Assembly (NCBI GenBank): GCA_021234155.1
Contig: JAJEKV010000006.1
Location: forward strand, 25,380,337-25,444,336
Origin: Isoetes taiwanensis
Lineage: Eukaryota; Streptophyta; Lycopodiopsida; Isoetales; Isoetaceae
Length of the DNA: 64,000 bases
Reading direction: 5' to 3'
This document shows positions 33,600 to 47,401 of this stretch, in pieces. Both the position numbers and the translations under genes were made by a program. How positions within the stretch are numbered: position 1 is the stretch's first letter; every line of letters begins with the position of its first letter. Under the pieces are notes generated by a model. The model did not search any database. It was given only the letters and a program-made list of their open reading frames with translations, and was not told where the DNA came from.

Positions 33600-36500
33600 T
33601 TCTGAGATCGACACGTAAGTCTCGTGGGTTTCTGAAGAAAAAATGTTAAAATCCGATAAATAGGGAGAAAAGGGCCTTTTTGAAAAAAAAAATTGTTGCA
33701 TGATGTGTCGTTTTTGAGAAGACAGGAGTGTGCACGATCGGATCGGACGGATTTGGCCAGGCGCACCCTGTTCTTGCCATCGCCGGAGCTCGTCCCACTG
33801 CAGAATAAATGAAATGAAACCCCACTACTGCCGGCAAAAGAAATCCCAGTGCATTGCAGATTTTTTTTGCATGATGAGGGCATTTTCTGCAATTTACCTC
33901 GGATGTGGACTGTTCTTCACGGTTTTCTGCCCATATTTTCTCCATCTGTGCTGCCGGATCTGCCTCTCCAGCATGCCTTAAAAGCGAAGCTGCCCCGTCG
34001 CCAACACCCTAAAAGGTATGTTTCGGCCATGGCCGACCTTCTTTTTCCACTCTGCAAATCAAACAAATGTAAAATTTTCGGTTTCAGGCTTTCAGATTCA
34101 AAATTGAATAAGCTGCAGGGCCAAAATCCAGTGTCGTTTTCCAGCTCTGTTGTTTTTCTTTGCATATTAATGGCGATCAAATCCTGAGTAAATACGCCTG
34201 CAGATATCGAGTTCCCCGCTTTTTTTCGTGATGTCTTCTTTGGATATGGTGTCTTTGCATTGCCATGCTCGCGAGCCGCCAATTTTGGTGTTGTAGGGTT
34301 TTACGGCCAGGGAGCTGTCTATCACTCACTGGACTCCATAGGCGGGATCCTATAGGGAGATATGATGAAGGAACTTGAAGAGGTAAGCTTCCTGTTGAGT
34401 TGTGGCAAGACAGAGCACCGCCGCTGTCTGCCGTTGATTCTTGCAGCAGGGCAATCGCCCACTCTGCAATTGATTTTGCCTCTACAATCGGGTGCCAGTA
34501 GTTTGCCGTGTCCGAATTCCACTGCGTCTTCTGGCGCCATCCACCATAGCTACCCATAGCTCGCGTATTTAAACCAGGGTTGCCAAGGGCAAGGATTGTA
34601 GCAGGCAATGATTGAATGCCAATGCAGTAGCAAGTTTCCAGGATTTGGCGAATAGATTATCAATTCGAAGTTGTTCACTCTTATCTAATAGGTTACTAAT
34701 AGTGTTATTTGTTGTTGCGAAGTGTACAATAGAACAATTAAAAATCTTATCTCAATGTACTGTCTGTTGGGAATGCACATACATCTGTGAGGTACAAATC
34801 AGACATATAATGTTTGTTTGATGCTAATAAAATCTGGATGCCCATCATATCCTAAATATATCTGTCCTGAAGCAGGTAAATGTCGCAAGCAGGGCAGCTA
34901 ATGGAGAAAGCAATGGAATAACATAGGGAGCTGCAAGACTAGAGGTTAGTTACAGTCCACTTGCATATTGTTAGCGTCATATGTAGCTGCATCGGAGGAA
35001 ATAAATACGACTCATAGACAAGGAAATTTAAATTTAAGAGTGTCTGATTCATTCTAGAACATGAGCGTACGTTTTTATCAAGTCTTTATCAAGTATTGGA
35101 GACATCAAACAACATCTAAACAGGAATGTAAGAATGTTCTTAGCATTGTTGGTTATCAGTTGGAACAATGGAGTACGATGGTAGGTGTCGAATGCTGGCC
35201 AACAATTATATGTATTGGGCCTTGGGTCTGTTGCTCAGTATGCCCTTAATGGAAAGAATTGAGAGGTGTTTATTGTTGTAGTTGATACAATTTTGTGAAT
35301 GTTTTGCGAGAGAGCAATTTATCACACTTTGAATATGCTTGGCGTGGACGTAACCCAGAAGTGTTTGGTTGCTGAAGCATGGTATTCTGTGGTTGCAAAA
35401 TTTAAAAGCTTGCAGATAAAAGATGCACTATAGAAGGATGCGAGTGACACAACCTTGCACCTACAAGTGAATTGCCACCCACGTATTTTGAAGTCAACAA
35501 ATTTAGGCGGCATTTCAAGAACTTGTTGATGTTTATGGGTGAGTTTTTACTTCTGATTGGCCTCGTTTGTTGATAAACTTCTTTAAATGTGCCCTGTTGA
35601 TAAACTTCTTTAAATGTTTCCTGTGGGATCTACTCTATGGAAGCAGCCAACATATCAAGTTGACCAGCTCTAGCATTGTTGTGCACTTCTGCAATTGCAT
35701 ATAATGTAATAATCAATAAAATCTCGTGATACGATTTGCTTTATTTGATATTGAATACCAATTCCAAACGGAGAGTACTTCAAATAGGTAACAAGATTAT
35801 GCAAATAAAACTCACTCTAGTGTAAAAGATGGAAGCCTTTCAATTATTATTTTTACAACAAATATCATATAGTTCATCTAATATGAGCTCGAATCAATTG
35901 AGTTTGATTTTGAGTTTAAATACACGACAAGCATATTTAATTTTAGTACCAACACCAAAGAATTGTTTTACAAAAGGTTTTTGCACTCACAAGGTTCCTA
36001 CAAAATTGTGCCTCAGTTAGACTCTTATATCACAAGGTTCTAGACTCTTATATCACAAGGTTCTTACTATAATATTTGCCTCAACTTATGGTCTGCATAT
36101 CTAATATGCATCCTAACTAATGTGTTCTTACTAATATTTGCATCAACTTATGGTCTGGACATCTAATATGCATCCCTTAATACTGTATGCTTCCTTCCTT
36201 GAGCTTCCTTGATGCGTTTTCGATTAGGGCTTCCTTGATACTGTATGCTGTTACGGGAAAAGAAACAATGCCCAAGAAAGGTCCAACTAGTTTGCTTCAT
36301 ACTCCTCGCACCCTACACCTGGAGATGGCCCACAACACCTTGCACTATTTACCAGCACCTGAATTTATACGCTGCGACAGCCCTATACTCCTAAGGATGC
36401 AGTTGCATAGAGTAGTTGAGATGCTTTTGCATTGCTTTTGAGCTTTTTGAGAAAAAAATTGGAGGTTAGAGTTCTCCAACTTAAACACATCTAGTTCAAT

Positions 36501-37010
36501 TTCGCGAGTCCACAACTGAGATCCTTTTGACTTGATAGAAAACTCCTTTGCCATGAATTGGGCAAAAGAAGCCGCCGCGATAAATTTCTTGTAGTAATAA
36601 ACTATACTGTATAACCACATATCGTTTGTAAACTTTTTGGCCCACAAACTGATATTGGTTTAAATGTATGGCTTTCACCAACAAACTATGGTTAAAAAGT
36701 CATACTGATTCAATTTTGGTGTAACTCATTCCCATGGACGGCCCGGATGTGTCGCGTGGGCAGACGGCCCAGATTTCTGCAGGCCCCCTCATGTGTGCGA
36801 GTACGGTGAAACGGGCCTGAAACGGATTCCGTCGAGCCCTGGTGGTGATACCGGAGGCCGGTATTTTTACCTCCGGCCAGGAAATTGATTCTGGATTTTG
36901 GCAACGTGAAGAAAGAGCTCAAATCCGGGGCTAATTCTAACAGACAATACAAATAGAATGAAATATCCTCAATCATTGATTACATTATAACAATGCAAAG
37001 AGAAAAAAAT
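33600..37010. other. No gene recognised
   Basis: A GC-richer patch at 33.7-34.6 kb has frames up to 143 codons on both strands without recognisable motifs. It could be a decayed gene or promoter region. The rest is AT-rich. A GC-rich block at 36720-36900 carries a CCGGAGG...CCTCCGG hairpin. Confidence 0.3.
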
Positions 37011-37088
37011 CTGAAGAGGTCACATTCTGTGTGATGGTGTTTCATCCAGATTGCTAGACGTGTATACAAATTACAGGCTGCAGCGATG

Positions 37089-38494
37089 CTATTCAACAGA
37101 TAAGATAGATTTGAGAAAGAAAGGGAGGCCAGAGCGGGAGGAAACGGCCTTTGTTTTCAGAGCAGAGGCCCTCTCTCTGATGCCACTGTGCTTTTCCATC
37201 ACAATTCGGGCGCATCTTTCAACCTCATCTGCAGATACAAATCCTTCTGCTGTAGCTTCTACTTCAATTCCGATCTTGAGCTCATCCACCACATACCTGC
37301 AAACGAATGGCTGATCGCCCATAAACGGCCAGCACACCATCGGAATCCCAGCTATGGTTATGCATTCCACTATCGAATTCCAGCCACAGTGCGTCAAAAA
37401 GCCCCCAATTGCAGCATGCCTTAGAATAAGCTGCTGGGAGCCCATCTGTAAATAATAAGGCCTTCATTTTCTGCTGGAATCCTTCCGAAGCGCGGCTATG
37501 GATGATTCTGCGGTAACCCATATAAAGGGATGCTTGCTTGCCTCCAAACCCTTTGCAATTGCAAAATCTGCGCATCCTCTAGTGTCTCCTACTTCCGAAA
37601 CACAGAATGCAGAACCGTGCGCTCTGCTTTTTTTTTTCAACCAATCTAAACACTGCATATCCCCTTTCGGCTCGCCCTTGAACACAGCTCCAGAGATCAT
37701 TTCAAGTGATTTCTCAAAGATCCAAGAACAGGGATGAACTAGAGGCCCTACAGGAAACATCTTCACGCCTTTTGCCTCGGCATATCTTTAAAACATGTAA
37801 AAGCGTTCCATCTAGCTCGTTGAAAGTATTGAGCAAAATCCCATCTGAGTTTAGGAATTGGAAGCGGTGAAAAAAGCGGGTGGTCCTTCTCCTTAACATA
37901 ATCGGGGAACACGGGGCCAAGGAATAACAGGCAAATTCTGATCAATTTCTAGACCTGGGTGAGAAGCCGGATCGGCGCCTGCGAGGATCAAGCTTGCAGA
38001 TTTAAGCAATGCGGCAAGGTAGAACGGAGCGGCAGGGTAGAAAAACGGCGTTTGAGATTGAGCTTGGGGCTGAGATGAAGACCAGCCAACGATCATGTCG
38101 GAAATCAAGGCAATGGGCGGGTTTGCATAGCAAGGATCGGATTTTCCAAGGCACCTCCTCCTCTGCGGAAAAATCTGTCTTGAATTTAGCAGCGCTCCGG
38201 CTGAATTTGCGCACCCCTTCACCCGGCCATCTGGCCCCATCCTTCCGACCTTCAATTTCACGGGATCCCTCTAACGAGAACAAAGGCTATGTCCAGCCCT
38301 TGGCCTGGATCTTCTTCATTGCCATACACAACCGATGCATATGCCGACTCGCTCGAAAATACTATCGTCACTGACATCCCTAACCTTGCCATGGCCCTTG
38401 CCAGATTCACCATTGCAGTTACATGACCTCGCCCACTTGCTATACAACATACTACATGTTCAGATCTTCTCTCGCTCCTGCAATCTATTGCCAT
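37089..38494 (-). pseudogene. UDP-glycosyltransferase (family 1 UGT) pseudogene, full length
   Basis: The start is ATG at 38494. The N-terminus reads HVVCCIASGRGHV, placing the usual catalytic His at about residue 24. Then come PPIALISDMIVGW and PFYLAAL (38160-38010), LPVIPWPRVP (37925), SDGILLNTFNELDG (37850-37810), VFPVGPLV, DWLKKKS (37640) and the C-terminal PSPG box near 37420-37290 (HAAIGGFLTHCGWNS ... CWPFMGDQ). Total length, about 468 codons without intron, is normal for the family. At least five frame changes break it, including a missing base just before QQLILRHA in the WAPQ motif. The PSPG box keeps Trp, His, Glu, Asp and the terminal Gln typical of UDP-glucose users, but has one extra residue after the Glu. 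Such enzymes glycosylate hormones and specialised metabolites in the cytosol. Confidence 0.9.
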
Positions 38495-38499
38495 CTCTT

Positions 38500-41370
38500 T
38501 ATCTGCAATTTGCCCCTGTAATTTTGCTCCTTCTCTAACCTACTTATAGATGCTTTTCATGGAATGTGATAAATTCTTTACCCACTTCCTTGAACATTCT
38601 CTATTAGCATGTTTAGCATGTTCCTGGAAATTGACTTTGACTTGACTTATAAGACAAGCAAAGCCACCGCTATATGATAGGGTGATTTTCTACTACAGCC
38701 ACCTTCGCCCGGCGCTCTATGCAAGTGGTCAAGGGTCAAATAAAGATTTGATGCTGAGCATTTGTAAAAATGTACATATCAACCTATGATTGTGCGTATA
38801 TGCCCTTAATTCCAAATAGTCCATCATTATTTTGCAAGTTACTGATTATTGATGATAGCGGTGCATTAGAGATGTCATGAACACATAAGATTTCTAATGT
38901 TAAGATCAATACATAAGTAGTTGAAATTGTGCTTCTCTAGTTTGATCATGCCAGTTTTTTGAACCAACCAATAAACCGAATTTTTCTTGGATGTAATGCA
39001 GGCTTCAACACAATACTTCAAACTATTTCTACATTATGCTGATCTGCATAAAAGACTGATTGAATAGCTCTGTCATAGCTTTCCACATAAGATTTGACGT
39101 GGATCTGAGTAAAAACTTAGAGTGGACCATGTTGAAGTAGTTGCAGACAAAAATAAGGAGAATAGACCATCCAGTGAAAAATATTTCCAACTTTATTTTG
39201 TTTGTTTTATTTAATCTCCCGAGCGAGGTTGTTGGACCACGTCCCGAAGGCAAATTCGGTATTTTGAATCTTTGGAGATGCATCCTGAGATTAGGTAACA
39301 TGCAGGGGCATTTATGTAAGTTTCCCTTATCTTTGTCTATTCAAATAAAAGTTAGATTAGTGTCAGTCCCCTGCCTCCAACTATTTTACAATGGTTTAGA
39401 GTACGTTTGTAACAGATAAAGGGACACAATGTTCTATATTCTTCAATAATGCTGAAAGCTATTAAACGAGTTGCGAATCTTGGATTTCATTTTATATCCA
39501 AACCAACATATAATCAAAGCATGCTTAATTGTTATTTAGATAGATATCATAATAAACAATTTTACTGGTAAAGATAACTGTTTGAAAGATTCTACCAGAT
39601 TGCATGCCTTAAATTAATGAAGAATCAATTGTTATAGAGTTGCACATTTTGTAAGGTCCAGCGGGGTGAAGAGAAATACATCATTATAAAACTGCACAGT
39701 TGTTAGTGTCCATGGGTTTGACCTTATCTTAGCATGTTGAAGGGGATGATTAGTTTAAGAAATTATTGAGGAGGAGTGTTCTCTTTGTGGGTTTTTTCTT
39801 TTAGGACATGGGGATTAATGGCCACAGTTGTTGGCATGAGGACCTATGAAAAAGTTATCCCTTTTTCTTTTTTTTTTATGGTGTGTCTATAAAAAATGGA
39901 CCAAAACAAAAAATGTGGCAACGGGAAATTTATAAACATTGAATTAAATAATTGGGCGTTAGTTTGGGCCACCGAGCAATGCATTTACTTATTATGCCAC
40001 GTGCTCATGTGGAAGCAAGTAGTCAGTTGTAGAATCTAATTTAAGCCGATATTTATCCCCTTTATTCTCGAAGGCATGAAAAAAATGCAAACAAAAATAA
40101 AATAAATATTATTCGTGACTCAGACAGCCCGCCAAATTCTACCCAAATTGAGAGCCATGGCGTCATAGATCCATCCTCTGCCTTTCTATTGCAGTAGATT
40201 TGAAACAGATAAAAATACCCGCAGATGTCTCTGGAGGTCGCAGGTGTAGAATCCAAGCTCGTGTTTAATTTGAGTGCATTTTTGCTGGTCAAATTCTTTA
40301 CAGAGTCTTTAATCGGATCGGACATGGATTGCTGCTCTTTCAAGCTTTTGAGTTGCTAGGTTTTGGAGTTAATTTGTCAGTTTGTATATTATGATGATTC
40401 AGAGATTGCCCCTTGGATGAACAATGGGGAAAGGAAAGCAGATCGGATTAAAGGGGGCTTTATTGAAAACCGTTCTACGGCAGGATGTCCTTTTCTTTGA
40501 TAAAGAAACGAACACGAGCGAGGTTAGTCGGCGATGCTATTCTGATCCAGCATGTAATCGGTGAAAAGGTCTGCCCAAATACTTATTCCTCCTTCTTTTT
40601 TATTTGGGCACAGAACTAAAATGATGTGCCCACCCACTGGCCACTGTTGTTTGCACTAAGACAGGCAGCATTTCTCACTAACATATTTGAATGTTTCTAC
40701 TCCTTGCATTCGGCTACGACAGATGGTCTATGGATAGAATTTTGCTTACGCGATATGGCAAATAGGAATGGTAACTATTCATTTTTTCCATACAAATGTA
40801 GCCAAGTTAACTTTTCCTATTCGTTGACAAATTTGCAGATCCTTCAAAGCTGCTTTCTCTCGTCAGAATTTGGGCAGTCCATTTGTTGAAGGGCAAAAAG
40901 ATTGCACTCAATAGATTTGCAGTAAAAATTGCCTCTGATTTCCATCTTGGCAAATGGCGCAGAAGGCCCGGATTTCATGAAAATGAGAAGTTGGGAAAAC
41001 CTGCGAGCAACTTCTGGCTTATTTTTTCTTCAGCAAGTGTGAAGCACTCAATTTGTGAGCGTGGAAGTTGAGTTAACCCTGTTTGGCCCCTTAATGCAAT
41101 ACATGAAATTCGCAATTGTGAGAAAAGTGTGCGGTAAGCAATTTTGTTTCTATTCAACATGCAAACAGGGCAACGAGATGCTCATAGGCCAGCTTTGGCA
41201 GAAGAACAAAAGGAAACACTGGAATATTTTGGCTATTGCTGGATGTCTGAAACCCAAGTGGTGGAGAATGCAGCTTTGGTGCATATGAAAAAACCGAATC
41301 AATCATCTGGTGCCAGTGTATTATCCTGACGAGCAGAGCCTGAGCTAAGAGATCTCTCCCAGGATGGAGC
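38500..41370. other. No gene recognised
   Basis: AT-rich intergenic DNA. Frames of up to 93 codons at 39.0-39.4 kb and 40.0-40.3 kb show no conserved motif I can name. Confidence 0.3.
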
Positions 41371-41379
41371 ACCAAAGCT

Positions 41380-41545
41380 CCTCTAAAGCCACAATCTGAG
41401 AAATGCATGTGGTATATATTCCCTGTCAAATTACTATGAGACAAATTGAGGGTTGTCAGCGCTACACTGCTAGACAGTCATGCTAAACTCAACCGGAGAA
41501 ATTGTTGAAGGATAGGTCCAGAATAAGAAGCTGAATCATGTTTTA
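41380..41545 (-). pseudogene. Leucine-rich-repeat fragment
   Basis: The minus strand reads LLILDLSFNNFSG at about 41535-41495, then a stop, then LTTLNLSHSNLTGNI at about 41455-41410. Two successive plant LRR units (LxxLxLSxNxLTGxI) with a stop between them are best read as a scrap of an LRR receptor-like gene. No kinase domain was found nearby. Confidence 0.6.
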
Positions 41546-41844
41546 GAATATCGGTGGAATGGATCCGGATGGATGGTTCGGTAAATTTCGCTGTTAAATA
41601 TTTCAAGTTTGTCAGTGATATAATTACATGACGATTTTTGCGATATCTCTCTCCTCTGTAATTTCTTTAGGAGTTCCAGCACTGGGCAGATTTATTTTAC
41701 CATGCCCTCCATCGTTCAGATCTCTTGCCTATAACTTTTTCCTCTTTCAAGCGCGAAATGCTGGATCTGGTGCTTTCATTCATATAACTAGCCCCAATTA
41801 ATCTACGAAAGAATCTTGTTGGAGAGCCCATTTTCGGAAGGAGT

Positions 41845-41978
41845 AATTTTCATGACCAAAAAATTTCGCGATATCGCCTACTGACGTGGCAGGTCGCGAG
41901 GGCGAAGTTCCAGCGGCGCTGCAGACGCCAATCGGCATGCCCGAAAATTTTGAGCGAAATTTTTGGTCATGAAAAATT
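41845..41978. repeat. Inverted repeat with 25-bp arms and 84-bp GC-rich centre
   Basis: The left arm 41845-41869 (ATGACCAAAAAATTTCGC at its inner end) pairs with 41954-41978 (GCGAAATTTTTGGTCATG), with one-base length differences in the A and T runs. The centre is GC-rich. Nearby words GAAATTTC and AAATTTCG recur to 42120. It may be a small foldback element. Confidence 0.8.
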
Positions 41979-41999
41979 TTCAACGAAATTTTTAGGAGC

Positions 42000-44900
42000 T
42001 TGAAATTTGGCATTTCCTGATTGCTTTCATCCCATATTCTTTGCCCCAATCGATAGAAGATTTCGGTTTTTAAAAACCTGCTGATCTGGGCCGAAATTTC
42101 AAGGTCCCTAAAATTTCGTTTCGACTAAGCTCACCTTTGAGGCCGTAGTTGTTTAAATCCGTGCAAGGGGTAGTTGAGCAAAGATTTGATTGCTTGCGTA
42201 GCACAGCAGTATCATATCTTGGTTTTGGCTCGATCCCATGGACGGCTGGGACTGGATGAGGTCAGGCCCAGTCCAAAAATCGAGGTCCAGAACCTCACCC
42301 ACCCACTCGGTTCTCGGCTCATGGGAACATCCTAAAAGCGAGACCAGGCCTTGAGGAAACCCGAAGGTTTTACGCCATGGAAAGCCCCTCAACCTTGCCC
42401 GACGGGGTCTTGAAAAATCATGAAGCAAAGACATGCCACATATGTGCGTTTTAAACCGGTTTGCGGTCAGATCTAAGAGCACACTCGGAGCTTGGCTACG
42501 GCGGGGAAGAAGCATGTGTAGCCCGAAAAAGGTCCGCCTGAAAAATATACATAATTCGAAAAACATAGCCATCACTGATTTTACTCTAAATTTTTGCCGG
42601 AAAGTTGGATATTTATAATTCAAAACAAAGAAACTTTATGGCGGCCTAAGCGGCCGCCCGAACGTTCTCTTCACCAACTCATCTATCATTGGTAGAACAT
42701 GCAGGAGTTGAACCTACACTTTTTTTTTTTTTTTTCCTTTGTGTTCAGCGCTTGAATTTGCCCATTTGTGTCTAGCAAAATTGCCCGTTTTCGTGCACCG
42801 CCTCTTCTGGCCTTGCCAGAGACTTTACTGCGTGGAATGACCCTCCTGATGGCAATTACCTAATACGTAAATACACCAATGGGTGTTGATGCGTTAGCAT
42901 CTTGTTTCGAATTATAGCTAGCCCATAGCCTATGGGATAAAAAAAAAAAAAAAAAGGTCAAAAGTGGTCAAGACATGGCCATTCTGCTGACCCATGGCCG
43001 ATAACTTCCACCGGTGCGTAGCGGCTGCCGGATCTCCGACCCCTTATATACCATGCCCACTTTTTTCCATCTCATCTCACTGTTCAATTAAGCATTTCTT
43101 CTGACATTTCTTCTTCAATCCAACAATCCTTGCATTCCTTACGAGTTTCTTCTTCAATACCTTGTTTTACGTAAAATTCCTTTCTCTTAATCTTATGGCC
43201 CTCTTGAGAAAGGTCTGTTTGGACCTTGATAATGATCGAAAAATGCCGGGCTATTAAGTCTTCCCAGGCATATTTCCTTCCACTTCTCCCTCTGCGGGTC
43301 ACTTTCTTTCTTATAATTTTCCTTTACATTTGTCAATCGCTTTTGCAGTCATTAAATAGGCACCTCATAATGATGTAATGATGGTGCACTTATTGGCTCG
43401 AGCTTAGAAATTAATGGGTTCACTCACTTTCCTTTTTAATATTGGAAGAATTTCCTTTTATGTGGGGATCGTGCTCTTGCTGTTCTGGATTGTTATTTCC
43501 ATTGGAGCTGTTAGTCCTAGTTTCGATGCGTAGGCATGATGTTGGTTGTTGATTTCAGAGCTTTAAATCACTGCACAGGCCCGACCATTCAAAATTTGAA
43601 GCAATCTTTGGGCTTTTGGTTTTGCTGTTCCATGGACTAATCCGGGCCTACATAGTTTCCGAGGCTTCTGAGGCCAAGGCGCTATCTTTTCCTCTGCAAA
43701 GCTTTGGGAAGCTCTTCTGGGGCGAGGTCGCTGAGATTGACTATGGCGTTAAGGGCACACGCAACCCTTTTGCAAGCCTTTTCCAAAACTTCATGACAAA
43801 TCGCCCGAAAGGAATTGAGCACCGCTGAACAATATGATACTATAGCTTTGCTGTGTTTGAAAGCAGGAGGTTCGCAAAAAAATTCCGGAAGGGGGTTTTC
43901 ACTGGATGAATGCCTTTCGGCACAATGCAAGCTACTGCAGTAAGCAATTTTTTTGCACAAATGAATCAAGGGAAATTGATAAAAACTCTTTCTTAAGCCA
44001 AGCCACGGTATTCCATTTCCTGCAGACGAAATCGCAGTATTCTATTTCTACTGAGGTATGGAGCTTCGTCATCAAGTTTTTATTTATCTTCGTTATCAAG
44101 TTTTTATTTATCTGCACTTTTGTAGTCTGCGGATTCACAAAATTTCAAAGAAAGTTGAGCTCGGCAATACGACTAAAGTTGTTGTCGCTTCTTCTCCGGA
44201 GGCAAAGAAGAAGGGACAAAGAACAGAAAAAGGCGTGTCTTTTTTAGTCTTAGCTTCCATCTCCAATCTCCAGGTGTGACTTTGATCTGCCATAGCCAAA
44301 GCGAGCAAAGCGAGCACCTAAACATGGGCGGAGTCTTTGTTGCAAATAAGAATGCTTGAGTGCACAGCAGATTAGGGTTCCTGGATCCCAGCCGGAATGG
44401 TTTCCTCATCGGCCCTTGCAAGACATCACTTTGAGACCAAATCCAGTATGACGTCACTGCATTTATTAGGTTTTATTAATTGCTTGTAAACACGTGTCAC
44501 CACCAAATAGCTTCAAACAAAATAGCAGCAAATAAATACCTTCAAACAAAAAATGAAACTGCTTTATATATGAGTGAAAAAGGCAATAGAAAAGAAAACA
44601 AGAAATTTATCGTGCGGCCTTGCCGCCGCAAACATTCTAGAGAAGCAAATCACTTTTCCTATGTATTATTGAATTTATTTTTATTTTTTTTTGTCACCCC
44701 CCATATCTAGAAAAGTAAATCACTCTTCCTATTTCTCTCAATCATCTCCGATATAATTAAGATTCGCTTGGATATTCTACAAATATATATTGAATCAATA
44801 TTGAATATGCAAAAGTTGAACCTACATTTTATGACCCTGTATTCTAGCGCCTGAGCAATAGAAAGCGGCTGATCCTAATTGACAATAAAATGGTTGTCAA

Positions 44901-47390
44901 ACATTTTTGAACATTCCTTTTTTCATTTTCGAATCCACAAATAGTCAGTATTTTTCTTTGAATATATTGGGCTTGTGCAACAAAGCCAAGGTTGCAAAAC
45001 CAAATCCTCAAGCATGCAGTAGCTTCTTCACATGCCCATCTACTTCTTCGTCCTGTTATTCTTACTTTGGCACTTAACTGCACTACACCAGGCACAAATG
45101 TGCACCTAATTCGTAAGATTTTAACCAAATCAAAACGTAATTGTTTGACAATCAAGTCTTTGGTTTTAAAACTCAAAACTGAAGAGGAATCGCAATGATT
45201 TACGTGCCAGAAAGGCAGAAAAAATGTGACCCAAATTGAATTTACTCACGAGGAAGTAGTAACAAAGCTTTTAGTGGGTGAAACTGTGCATTTGTGTATG
45301 TGGGTCATGGCAATGCAGGCTTTTCATGCTTGATGCCTGCTATTTTTTTTCCTTTGGCTGCTCGAATTTGGCATTTGGATCGTTCTACCAGTTGAATTCC
45401 TCTTTTTCTTTGCTGCTATGTCTTTACCATGTCTGGCACTCGATCATCCCAAGCATCTCCAATTTTTTTGCAGGTTGGAAAGCATTTTTAGGTGACCATA
45501 AATAAGAAGCTGAGTAAGGACCAAATGGAATTGCAAATATCTTAGAACCATAGAGTAAATCTGTGGAAAAATATCTCACAGAAGATTGGCAAAAGCATTA
45601 GGCTTGCTAGCAATTAAAGTCTTTTACATCTTATGAAGCTTTATTTCTCATCATCTTAGACACATTATCAGATACAACAGGCAGATCCTGGACTTTCTTT
45701 TGTGTAGGGGATTGGCCCAATTGACAATCCTAAAAGCATGAGAACTTGCTGAGCGTTCGAAGAATTTGCAGGGCATCCACACAAAGCAACAACTTGTGAA
45801 ACAACTCCTATAGGAAGCAAATGCACTACAATAATAACTATTAAGTATTATATATGCACAAAGTTTTGACACCACTACGAATTATTATAATAGAATTAAC
45901 ATACAAATTAACAGATAGTTGCAAGATATGAAGACCCATCAAGAGGTGAAACGAAACATGCAGTAAAATGAAATGGATAAAAAAGAAGACCATGGATGGA
46001 GAAGTCAAGGTGGAACATGCAAAAATAAGATGAAAAAGGAAATGTACTATTTTTTACAAAGTGAACTTATGTAGAAGGTCAAGTTCATGATTACATCCCT
46101 TGGGCTTCTGCTCCAGGTTCACCGCCAATACCACCTTCATATGTAGTACAGCTGGCAACATGCCAAATTTCTTAACATTTTTGCACGATCAAATGCCCTT
46201 GGGTAAAACATATTTCAACCAAAATCTAAACAATGCATCCTGGCACTTAGCCAAAAACTATTACCTTGCAATGAACTCAGCAAGCTTCTCAAGCAATTCT
46301 GGAACTATTGTATTCAGCATGTGTGCAACCTCATGGAAAAATGACAATCAGAATATAAAACAAACACCTTCAACCCATACGGAACTTATATTGTCTATTT
46401 CAAGCTCTAGAATTATAGCAGTTCAAAAGGAAAAGGTAAACAGTTCTAACAGTAAATGGCATACAACTATGGCAGTGTAGCAATCTCTGACATCTGTCTC
46501 TTCTCAATCATGCATTCTAAAAAGATTATTAAATGAGAATATATATTCTTATCATGCCTTCGTTACAATATTCCTGCTCTAATGCAGAGAGAACAACTTC
46601 TAAATGCAAACGAGGCAAAACATATTTGCGCCACCATGCATAATACCAAGAAACATGATTGGAGAAGGGTCATGATTTACGTCTTTTCAGGTTTTCTAGC
46701 CCTAAGTTGTGGCTAAACAATCACAACAAAAAGAAAATTTGAAAAAATAAAAGAACAACATGGACATTAGGACTGAATACTTACTTTTAGAAACTAAGAC
46801 AGTGCCCGTGGATGCCAAAAAAAGGAACTGTACGAAATTTGCTGATCACCTAGAGCTTTCTAGAAAGCTCTATTAGCAATGGCAGTCTATAATCATCCCG
46901 CAATATAGCTTCTAATCCAGGACGACAGAATTTACGATTTTAGAAGGGAAAAGATTCTCGATTTTAGAAAAAATAGTCTGAAGCAGAAGTAACTGGGGCA
47001 CAAAATGGTAAGAACAAAAACATGAGAAAAATAGAAGATTCCCTTGCCTTATTCGCCCACCAAATGTAGTCCTAGCAGCTCTTCAAGAGGCAGAAGAGAA
47101 TGAAAATCGATTCATTGAAAATCCTGAGATTGCAAGAGCCAGCAAAAAAACAAACATCTAACAACTAGAAACAACTGAGGAGTGGTACATTAATCCACAT
47201 ATATATGCCTTCTGCCATTGCGAGAACTGGCTATGGCAATAATCTCCATGCTCTCTTGCTGTTATTTCCAGTGCAGTGACACCTTAATCCCATACTCCAA
47301 CTTGCAAAACGCCTTCTGTCCTTAGATGTTTCAATCATTTTTGTGATCGCCCAGCCTTTTAGGAAGAAATGGGAAGCCGGTTGAGCAGGT
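42000..47390. other. No protein gene recognised
   Basis: Mostly AT-rich DNA. There are frames such as 42153-42623 (minus, 156 codons) and 43084-43302 (minus, 72 codons, charged), but neither shows a family motif. Homopolymer tracts lie at 42720-42735 (T) and 42939-42955 (A). Confidence 0.3.
44795..44875 (-). repeat. tRNA-like sequence, SINE or tRNA relic
   Basis: On the minus strand a box-A-like TTGCTCAGGCGCTAGAA is followed about 33 bases later by a box-B-like GTAGGTTCAACTTTTGCAT. A related GTAGGTTCAACTCCTGCATG occurs on the minus strand at 42690-42716, also preceded by an AAGCGCTGAA word but with a poly(A) run between. Two copies suggest a tRNA-derived repeat family and not a functional tRNA. 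Confidence 0.4.
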
Positions 47391-47401
47391 GCTGCCAAAT
47401 T

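Noticed and set aside
33596-34608. Several frames of 98-143 codons on both strands
   Set aside because: No recognisable domain, and competing frames are equally long. I could not choose a coding strand.
41055-41329. Possible kinase-like or ankyrin-like frames near the LRR scrap
   Set aside because: No VAIK, HRD or DFG motif or other signature could be read, so no receptor kinase is called.
42153-42623. 156-codon minus-strand frame
   Set aside because: The longest frame in its region, but with no motif, no visible promoter and no conserved composition. It may be chance, so it is mentioned only in the region note.
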